From the NCBI RefSeq assembly GCF_009363075.1, contig NZ_CP045293.1, positions 5,078,501-5,142,500 on the forward strand: DNA of 64,000 nucleotides, written 5' to 3'. This DNA is from Paenibacillus guangzhouensis (GTDB lineage Bacteria > Bacillota > Bacilli > Paenibacillales > Paenibacillaceae). Below the pieces are notes generated by a model. The model was given only the letters and a program-made list of their open reading frames with translations. It was not told the origin of the DNA and did no database searches. The position numbers were made by a program, and so were the translations under genes. Shown here in pieces: positions 57,947 through 64,000 of the stretch. The stretch's first letter is position 1. Every line of letters starts with the position of its first letter.

Positions 57947-60727
57947 TTGAACAATCAAAAATTCGGAGTTCCATTAGAAGGCTTTGCTGATTTTAGCAGA
58001 AAAGTAGCCGCAGAAGGTGCTGTTTTGCTAAAGAATGAAGGGCATTTTCTTCCCATTCAGAGAAACGTTTCGATTTTCGGTAGAACCCAAGTGAACTATT
58101 ATCGCAGCGGCACAGGTTCGGGCGGCAGTGTCCATGTCACCCATACAACCAATCTGTTAGACGGTCTTCGGGGTAAAAAGAATATCACCGTCAATGAAGA
58201 CCTAGCAGCGGTATATGAGGCATGGATTGAACAGAATCCATTCGATAATGGCGGAGGCGGCTGGGCGGCTGAGCCTTGGCACCAGAAGGAAATGCCTTTA
58301 AGCGATGAGCTGGTGAAAGAAGCTAGAAACAAATCCGACAAGGCGATCATTGTGATCGGACGTACAGCAGGAGAAGATCAGGATAATGCCGATGCGCCGG
58401 GAAGCTATCAGTTAACAGCAGAAGAAAAAGCAATGCTGGAGCGAGTAACCACATATTTCGAGCAAACTGCCGTTGTACTCAACGTATCGAACATCATTGA
58501 TATGAGCTGGATGAATGATAACAGCTACGTCCACCCGATTTCATGCGTGATCTACGCATGGCATGGCGGCATGGAAGGCGGCAATGCCATTGCAGACGTG
58601 CTGGCCGGAGACGTGACACCGAGCGGTAAATTAACGGATACGATTGCCTATTCGATCGACGATTATCCTTCAACTCGCAATTACGGCAATGAGTTAAGAA
58701 GCGTGTATGAAGAAGATATCTACGTTGGTTATCGTTATTTTGAAACCTTTCGACCGGATAAAGTCCAGTTTGAGTTCGGTTACGGTTTATCTTACACCGT
58801 ATTTAGCATACAGCCTGAACAAGCTATACTGACAGTCAAAGAAGGCAAACAATACGTTGAAATCGGCGTAACGGTACAAAATACGGGAACCGACTTTGCT
58901 GGTAAAGAGGTCGTTCAAGTGTATTACAAAGCGCCACAAGGGAAGCTGGGCCAACCTGCAAAAGTCCTTGCAGCATTCGTAAAGACGAAAGAACTAAACC
59001 CGGGCGAATCGCAGCATCTTACCGTGAGTTTCCCTGTTCAGACCATGGCCTCTTATGATGATGTCGGTGTGACGGGGCACCCTTCCGCCTATGTAATGGA
59101 AGCCGGAACGTATCATCTATACGTAGGGAATAGTGTCAAGAATGTCGTGGAAATCGACGTTGATGGACAAAAAGGATACATCTTGGACACTCTTCAAGTC
59201 GTGGAACAGCTGCAAGAAGCGATGGCCCCAACGGAAAGCTTTACACGTATGAAACCGGGCACTCGAAATGAAGACGGCACTTACGAGCTTACCTATGCAG
59301 AGGTGTCGACACGCAAGGTTTCGCTTGCGGAACGGATCGAGAAAAATCTGCCTAAGACGTTGGAACAGACGGGTAATCAAGGGTATGTGTTAAGAGATGT
59401 TTATGATCAGAAGGTGAGCATGGACGCTTTTATCGCCCAACTCAGCGATGAGGATCTCGCGGCGATTGTCAGAGGAGAAGGCATGAGCAGTCCGCTAGTT
59501 ACACCGGGTACAGCTTCAGCCTTTGGAGGCGTAAGTGATCCCTTGCTCAGTTACGGCATCCCAGTTGCCTGTACGGCGGACGGTCCGTCCGGCATTCGGA
59601 TGGATAGCGGTCAGAAGGCGACGCAAGTAGCCATTGGGACCTTGCTTGCCGCAACGTGGAACACCGAATTGGTTGAAGAACTCTACATCATGGAAGGCCA
59701 AGAATTATTAAGCTACAACATTGACGCCTTACTAGGACCCGGATTAAATATTCGACGCAGTCCGCTGAATGGGCGCAATTTTGAATATTTCTCAGAAGAC
59801 CCGCTAATTTCCGGAATGTTCGCTGCTGCATGCACTCGCGGCATTATGAAAGGCGGCTCGAACGGTACGTTGAAACATTTCGCCTGCAATAACCAGGAGA
59901 AGCACCGCAGCAAGGTCAATGCCGTCGTGTCTGAGCGTGCCCTTCGGGAAATCTATCTAAGAGGATTCGAAATCGCAGTCAAACAAGGGGGCGCAAATTC
60001 GATCATGACCTCCTATAATCCGATTAACGGGCATTGGGCGGCGTCGAATTATGATCTGAACACCACGATTCTACGTGGGGAATGGGGCTTCAAGGGTATC
60101 GTGATGACGGATTGGTGGGCGATCATGAATGATGTTGTTCATGGAGGGCCTGCGGATCGGAAATATACGAATATGATGGTCCGAGCGCAAAACGATCTGT
60201 ATATGGTTGTGAGTAACTACGGCGCGGAAACCAATATTTGGGGAGACAATACGATTGAATCCTTGGCTAAGGGTTCCTTAACCCGCGGTGAGCTGCAACG
60301 CTGTGCGACGAATATTTGTGAGTTCCTGATGCAAGCACCGGTGTTCTCCAGAGAGCAAATCATTGAAGAAACAATCCCAGCCTTCACAGCGAATCCAACG
60401 CTCTCGTCGGAACAAGTGCAACCATTATCCCAAAATACACAGGTTACTGTCTCCACGACTGGATCCACCATTATGAAGGTTGAGCAGGCCGGGATATACC
60501 GGATCTTTGCCCATGCCATGTCACCAGACAATGAGTTGGCTCAAAGCGCATGTAACGTAACGTTGAACGATCAAACCGTGACGACGATTCAAACCAACGG
60601 TACAGAAGGCAGATGGTTCCCGTTGAAGCTTACGAAAGTCGAACTGGAAGCAGGCCTTTACGAATTGAAGTTTGATTTTGTCAAGCCAGGTATGCAGATT
60701 GATTGGATCGAGTTCAAGCAAGTATAA
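57947..60727 (+). CDS. GH3 family beta-glycosidase with swapped domain order and C-terminal CBM-like domain
   Basis: A 926-residue enzyme without signal peptide, so probably cytosolic. The alpha/beta sandwich domain (about 15-250) and a fibronectin-like domain (about 280-385) come first and the barrel follows (about 490-800), the reverse of most GH3 enzymes. The catalytic nucleophile is Asp722 in GIVMTDWW; LKHFACNNQE and MTSYNPING are further barrel motifs. The last 110 residues look like a CBM6-like lectin domain. Activity is probably beta-glucosidase or beta-xylosidase. The start is TTG, six bases after GGAGGG; no in-frame ATG is near. Confidence 0.9.
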   Translation: MNNQKFGVPLEGFADFSRKVAAEGAVLLKNEGHFLPIQRNVSIFGRTQVNYYRSGTGSGGSVHVTHTTNLLDGLRGKKNITVNEDLAAVYEAWIEQNPFDNGGGGWAAEPWHQKEMPLSDELVKEARNKSDKAIIVIGRTAGEDQDNADAPGSYQLTAEEKAMLERVTTYFEQTAVVLNVSNIIDMSWMNDNSYVHPISCVIYAWHGGMEGGNAIADVLAGDVTPSGKLTDTIAYSIDDYPSTRNYGNELRSVYEEDIYVGYRYFETFRPDKVQFEFGYGLSYTVFSIQPEQAILTVKEGKQYVEIGVTVQNTGTDFAGKEVVQVYYKAPQGKLGQPAKVLAAFVKTKELNPGESQHLTVSFPVQTMASYDDVGVTGHPSAYVMEAGTYHLYVGNSVKNVVEIDVDGQKGYILDTLQVVEQLQEAMAPTESFTRMKPGTRNEDGTYELTYAEVSTRKVSLAERIEKNLPKTLEQTGNQGYVLRDVYDQKVSMDAFIAQLSDEDLAAIVRGEGMSSPLVTPGTASAFGGVSDPLLSYGIPVACTADGPSGIRMDSGQKATQVAIGTLLAATWNTELVEELYIMEGQELLSYNIDALLGPGLNIRRSPLNGRNFEYFSEDPLISGMFAAACTRGIMKGGSNGTLKHFACNNQEKHRSKVNAVVSERALREIYLRGFEIAVKQGGANSIMTSYNPINGHWAASNYDLNTTILRGEWGFKGIVMTDWWAIMNDVVHGGPADRKYTNMMVRAQNDLYMVVSNYGAETNIWGDNTIESLAKGSLTRGELQRCATNICEFLMQAPVFSREQIIEETIPAFTANPTLSSEQVQPLSQNTQVTVSTTGSTIMKVEQAGIYRIFAHAMSPDNELAQSACNVTLNDQTVTTIQTNGTEGRWFPLKLTKVELEAGLYELKFDFVKPGMQIDWIEFKQV

Positions 60728-60740
60728 TTGAAAAACACCA

Positions 60741-60768
60741 AAAACCCGACCTCTTGAGGCCGGGTTTT
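60741..60768 (-). terminator. Terminator between the GH3 and MFS genes
   Basis: AAAACCCGGCCTC/GAGGTCGGGTTTT stem on the reverse strand with a G-U pair; on the plus strand the same position is an A-C mismatch, so it works best for the MFS gene. Confidence 0.8.
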
Positions 60769-60787
60769 GTTACTTCTGTGGTACCCA

Positions 60788-62026
60788 TTAAATCAGCTCT
60801 TTACGCCGTTTGAGGAAGCGATACAGAACAAAGCTGAAGCCCGCGCAGACCGCCGCGCATAGACCAATGAAGCCATAACCCGCTTGAAGCCCATAGCGTA
60901 GTCCTGTTTCCGTACCTGATCCATAGAGGTTTTTGACGACCTCTGTAATGATGCCGATCAGATAGTTGCCAATGACGCTGCCGAGTCCCATCATCGTAAC
61001 GGTAAAGGTGATCGCCGTGTCGCTGCCGTTCGGATACCTCTTGGCAATAAAGGCCATGACTGTCGGGTAGATCATGGCGATGCCGATGCCCGATGCAGCA
61101 AATAAGAACGCCAAGCCTTCCCCACCTAGAATAGCTGCAAACGTGCACACGGCCGAGAAACCCGAGAATAGAATAAGTGATAACGTAAAGCCCATACGAT
61201 CGGTAGCTGGTCCAAGCAGGAGTCTAGCGAGTGCGAAGCACAGAAAAAAGGCAGACAGCATACTCGAAGCACTGACCGTATCCCATGCATAAGCTTTCTC
61301 AAGGAAATTGACGAGCCATCCGCCTACCGCCAGCTCCGATACGACGCCAAAGGTCAGAATCAGCACCATGAACCATAGCACTGGATCGCGCATGAGCGTC
61401 TTAAGCGGCGTTCGCTCCTCCTGGGGTAGATCATCTCCTGGGAATTTCGCACTTAACGCAAAAATAATCGGCACAATAGACATCGAGAGCACCACGAAGT
61501 ACATCCCGCGCCAATCGAGCATATGCCCGAAGACGCTGACCGACATCAGGCCCGTCGCTATCAAGGGGGCCACTGTCGAGCTAAGGCCGTAGAAACCATG
61601 CGATAAATTCATCATTGTCCCGGTATTGCGTACGAAAATCCGTGCTCCAAGAATGGCCAGCGCAATCTCCAGCATGCCGTTGCCAATATACATTAGAAAA
61701 TAAGAGGACGAAAACATCGGATAGCTATGGGATACGTAAATCAAGCCGCCAGACAGAATCATGAGGGCAAAGGCGGCGACGGTTACGACTTTAATCCCCC
61801 ACAAACGTGTAAGAAAGCCAGTAAATGAACAAGCCAGCAAATAACCGAGTGCATTCAGCGATAATAACGTGCCGAGCTGGGATTCATTCAGCATGAAATC
61901 AAATTGAATGCGTGGGATCGCGGGACCTTTAATATTTTCGGAGAAGCCAAAAATGATAAATCCTACAAAAATCGTAGCCAACTGTAAGGCATAGATTTTA
62001 TTAACCTTGTGAAGCCGTTGCTGCAT
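60788..62026 (-). CDS. MFS transporter, FHS (sugar:proton symport) type
   Basis: A 412-residue, 12-helix major facilitator. The beginning, ATIFVGFIIFGFSENIKGPAIPRIQ, and the middle, LGARIFVRNTGTMMNLSHGFYGLSSTVAPL, resemble the FucP/YfkF-type FHS group, which imports fucose, glucose or related sugars. The ATG at 62026 lies ten bases after AGGAGG; the longer reading frame to 62077 has no site. It converges on the GH3 gene, and the two may handle the same sugar. Confidence 0.85.
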   Translation of the reverse strand: MQQRLHKVNKIYALQLATIFVGFIIFGFSENIKGPAIPRIQFDFMLNESQLGTLLSLNALGYLLACSFTGFLTRLWGIKVVTVAAFALMILSGGLIYVSHSYPMFSSSYFLMYIGNGMLEIALAILGARIFVRNTGTMMNLSHGFYGLSSTVAPLIATGLMSVSVFGHMLDWRGMYFVVLSMSIVPIIFALSAKFPGDDLPQEERTPLKTLMRDPVLWFMVLILTFGVVSELAVGGWLVNFLEKAYAWDTVSASSMLSAFFLCFALARLLLGPATDRMGFTLSLILFSGFSAVCTFAAILGGEGLAFLFAASGIGIAMIYPTVMAFIAKRYPNGSDTAITFTVTMMGLGSVIGNYLIGIITEVVKNLYGSGTETGLRYGLQAGYGFIGLCAAVCAGFSFVLYRFLKRRKELI

Positions 62027-62136
62027 AGAGAGCGTTCCTCCTGTGTCGAAGCGTGCATGAATTGGACGCCCTGTCAAAGTTCTACTTCATTGTAGGCATT
62101 CGAAGGGCGACATTCAATAAAAAATGACGACATCAT

Positions 62137-62253
62137 TCACGAAATGACGTTCGCTACGACGACTTTACGAATGTCTTCCGGTGTCATGTGGTGAATCAGC
62201 GGGAAGCCCGCAATATTTTTCAGGAATTGCTCGGTTTGTTCTTTCATACACAT
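62137..62253 (-). pseudogene. 38-codon reading frame, probable N-terminal remnant of an alpha/beta hydrolase
   Basis: The reverse strand reads MKEQTEQFLKNIAGFPLIH then HMTPEDIRKVVVANVIS and stops. The pattern, a helix then P-x-H-x-MTPED-x-RK, is how lipase/esterase-type hydrolases begin, but the catalytic part is missing. AGAGG lies eight bases before the first ATG, so it may still be translated. It could instead be a genuine small protein. Nothing else is seen in 62027-62329. Confidence 0.4.
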
Positions 62254-62329
62254 AGGATCAACCTCTTTTCGCTTAAATGGTTCAATTTGTTAATTCAACT
62301 TTACTGCGTGCTTCAATGTGCCTCGACGC

Positions 62330-62356
62330 AAAAAAAACCTGACCTCTTGGTCAGGT
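62330..62356 (-). terminator. Terminator of the small gene at 62389
   Basis: ACCTGACC, loop AAGA, GGTCAGGT then seven T on the reverse strand. Confidence 0.88.
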
Positions 62357-62388
62357 CAGGTTGTCGTTAAACTATCGCGTCTTCTTCA

Positions 62389-62604
62389 TCATTCCGGCGG
62401 AAGGCTCTCGATTGCGGAAAAGAATACGTCTAGAAGATCTTTATCGAAATTTTGATTCACATAATCGGCGATTTGATCCAGCTCTTCTTGGTTTTTATAC
62501 TCTAGACACGGGCGCCCTTCGCACCACAATACGGTACATTGAAATGACTGTCTCACTTGATTGATCACGTAATCTTGATCGAATGGTACACGGCTCGTCG
62601 CCAA
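62389..62604 (-). CDS. Small acidic protein of unknown function
   Basis: A 71-residue protein, with two Cys (Cys25-type in FQCTVLWCEG and one in RPCLEY), strongly acidic C-terminal half and no membrane segment. I do not recognise the family. The probable start is TTG at 62604, ten bases after GGAGG; the GTG at 62613 directly abuts that site. It has its own terminator, which supports it as a real gene. Confidence 0.65.
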   Translation of the reverse strand: MATSRVPFDQDYVINQVRQSFQCTVLWCEGRPCLEYKNQEELDQIADYVNQNFDKDLLDVFFSAIESLPPE

Positions 62605-62809
62605 TGTTCTCACGCCTCCTCTGCATGCAGCTTACTTCGTAAACATCGTTCCCCCTATTATTTAAAATTTTGACTATATTTCCGATGATATTTATCACAT
62701 TGGTCTAGGAATAAATTTCCATGTAAACTTAATCATCCTTTAACAAATGAACGTTATACTAACGCTAGAGCAGCATCCAATTCAATCAACAACGAAAGGA
62801 AACCACCAT

Positions 62810-63439
62810 ATGGGGATTCATGCGTATTTTCAATCACTAACCGATTTAGAACGAATCATTCGCTGCCCGGGGAAGTTCAAATTTCAGGCTCACAGCGTCG
62901 CTGAGCATTCTTGGAAGGTCGTTCAATATGCCAAGACGCTGGCGGATATTGAAGAGAGCAACGGCGTTGCTGTGGACTGGAAGAAGCTATACGAGATCAC
63001 CAGCAGCCATGACTACGGCGAGATTTTCATCGGCGATATCAAGACACCCGTGAAGCATCATTCCATGGAGCTTCGCGCGATGCTGCAGCAAGTCGAAGAA
63101 GGCATGGTCGCACATTTCATCGACGAACATATCCCAGACGAATTCAAACCGATCTTCTGCAGACAGCTGCGTGAAGGTAAAGACGAATCCGTGGAAGGGT
63201 TGATCCTAGAAGTCGCGGATAAAATGGATCAAGTCTACGAAGCTTTTGCTGAATTGCAATGCGGCAATACTGAGAAAGAGTTCATCGTCATGTACCGCTC
63301 CGCGCTCATTAAGATTAAACAAATTAATCTGCACTGCGTGGACTATTTCCTGAAGCATATTCTACCTGACTTGGTCCGCGAAGGCACCCGCTCCCCGATT
63401 GACATTGAAGGCATTACGAATGAGGCGTTATCGTCGTAG
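62810..63439 (+). CDS. HD-domain phosphohydrolase, YfbR-like
   Basis: A 209-residue HD-superfamily enzyme. The metal-binding residues are expected in SVAEHSWKVVQYAKTL (first His), SSHDYGEIFIGDIKTP (His-Asp) and EVADKMDQVYEAF (last Asp), all seen in order. Relatives such as YfbR are 5'-deoxynucleotidases. The ATG at 62810 follows AAAGGA; the ATG at 62747 gives a 21-residue tail absent from the family. It is a single gene with a following terminator. Confidence 0.85.
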   Translation: MGIHAYFQSLTDLERIIRCPGKFKFQAHSVAEHSWKVVQYAKTLADIEESNGVAVDWKKLYEITSSHDYGEIFIGDIKTPVKHHSMELRAMLQQVEEGMVAHFIDEHIPDEFKPIFCRQLREGKDESVEGLILEVADKMDQVYEAFAELQCGNTEKEFIVMYRSALIKIKQINLHCVDYFLKHILPDLVREGTRSPIDIEGITNEALSS

Positions 63440-63507
63440 TTCGGCGATATTACCCACCCCTGTCATTCCTCGGATTATACCAACCAACGGAATCAGACTC
63501 AACGGCA

Positions 63508-63535
63508 CAAAGCCAGCCTCGGAAGGCTGGCTTTT
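63508..63535. terminator. Terminator behind the HD-domain gene
   Basis: AGCCAGCCT-CGGA-AGGCTGGCT stem followed by TTT on the plus strand and preceded by A-rich sequence; it may also serve the convergent SLH gene. Confidence 0.85.
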
Positions 63536-63584
63536 GCAATGTTTTACGCCGAAATCGACGCAACGGCTTCTTTGATTTGCCGCT

Positions 63585-64000
63585 TCAATCCAACCATCCC
63601 GCTTCCTGCAGCATCCGATGCAACAACACGGCCGCCTCAGCCCGGGTCAATGGCTCCTGTGGACGAAGATCCTGTCCACTGCCCTTCACCCATTCCTTCT
63701 GGATAGCTATTCGAATGGCATCTAACGCCCAGCTGCCGATCCGATCGCTGTCAGCATACGCGGATAAATCGACTTGCGGGATACCCGCATCGTTCATCGG
63801 ACTCGAGCCTTCAGTCAGGCGTAGCGCTCGTACCATCGTTACGATCGCTTCTTGCCGGGAGACTTGCCGATCCGGTGCGAATACCCCATTTTCTGGGCCG
63901 TTCATAATCCCGTTAGCTTGTACCGCAGCAACTGCCTCGTTGTACCAGCTCGCCTTGCTCACGTCACGGAAAGCTGCTTCCTGGTTTGCAGTTAGGCCTA
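63585..64000 (-). CDS. C-terminal SLH domains of a surface protein, cut by the window edge
   Basis: The reverse strand is open from the right edge to the stop at 63585, about 138 residues. The first SLH unit reads AAFRDVSKASWYNEAVAAVQ and PDRQVSRQEAIVTMVRALRL, and the second SYADSDRIGSWALDAIRIAI-like and PLTRAEAAVLLHRML. A GTG within it is not the true start; the frame continues through FRDV to the edge. The protein is exported and bound to the wall by these domains; what precedes them lies outside the window. Confidence 0.9.
   Translation of the reverse strand, partial: GLTANQEAAFRDVSKASWYNEAVAAVQANGIMNGPENGVFAPDRQVSRQEAIVTMVRALRLTEGSSPMNDAGIPQVDLSAYADSDRIGSWALDAIRIAIQKEWVKGSGQDLRPQEPLTRAEAAVLLHRMLQEAGWLD

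Noticed and set aside
62640-62700. Palindromic GATAAATATC upstream of the small gene at 62389
   Set aside because: Short AT-rich palindromes are expected by chance in such spacers and there is no matching copy elsewhere in the window.

Overview
The window looks like a chromosomal segment of a Paenibacillus-type spore-forming Gram-positive bacterium. The evidence is the spore-coat transglutaminase (Tgl), an orphan KinB-like sensor kinase, three surface proteins with SLH domains (one cut by the right edge), many AGGAGG-type ribosome binding sites, frequent GTG/TTG starts, and a wealth of polysaccharide genes (GH36, GH18, GH3, a DUF4855 protein, a CUT1 sugar ABC transporter). I see no rRNA, tRNA, CRISPR array, transposase or prophage.

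Layout. 1-4.3 kb: proline catabolism. rocA (cut by the left edge) and proline dehydrogenase diverge from a 0.2-kb spacer with two facing sigma-54 promoters, followed by a RocR-like sigma-54 activator. 4.4-6.3 kb: catalase under a consensus PerR box, then a YdjO-type zinc-ribbon protein. 6.6-11.5 kb: sulfatase, NiaP-like permease, two small unknown genes, tgl. 11.7-18.8 kb: the most striking locus. A secreted Pro-Pro endopeptidase (PPEP-2 type) lies behind three tandem c-di-GMP-I riboswitches. It converges on a 1862-residue vWFA/MucBP/SLH surface protein (VMSP type) that carries three PLPPVP sites and has its own candidate c-di-GMP riboswitch. 18.9-20.9 kb: an ABC-F gene behind a leader-peptide attenuator. 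20.9-32.5 kb: housekeeping, regulatory and membrane genes, including czcD with an ArsR-type operator. 32.9-43.4 kb: an eight-gene, all-minus-strand carbohydrate locus (two paralogous LacI regulators, MFS, binding protein, two permeases, GH36, an (alpha/alpha)6 glycosidase). 43.5-43.9 kb: two decayed gene fragments. 44-52.9 kb: a 2246-residue duplicated DUF4855/SLH protein and a GH18 chitinase. 53.3-64 kb: MerR/hydrolase pair, MocR/epimerase divergent pair, a domain-swapped GH3 enzyme, MFS, small genes, an HD phosphohydrolase and the C-terminus of a further SLH protein.

How the genes may work together. The central inference is a c-di-GMP adhesion switch. In the VMSP leader the aptamer 3' strand overlaps the terminator 5' strand, so ligand should prevent termination (ON). 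In the protease leader an aptamer segment can pair with the terminator 5' arm, so ligand should release the terminator (OFF). High c-di-GMP would then give surface adhesin without protease, and low c-di-GMP would give protease that clips the PLPPVP linker and sheds the adhesin from its SLH anchor. This matches the logic known for Clostridioides difficile PPEP-1 and the PPEP-2/VMSP pair of Paenibacillus alvei. The triple riboswitch and its mixed expression platforms are what I would check first. All coordinates, repeats and complementarities were read by eye; no database search or folding program was run.
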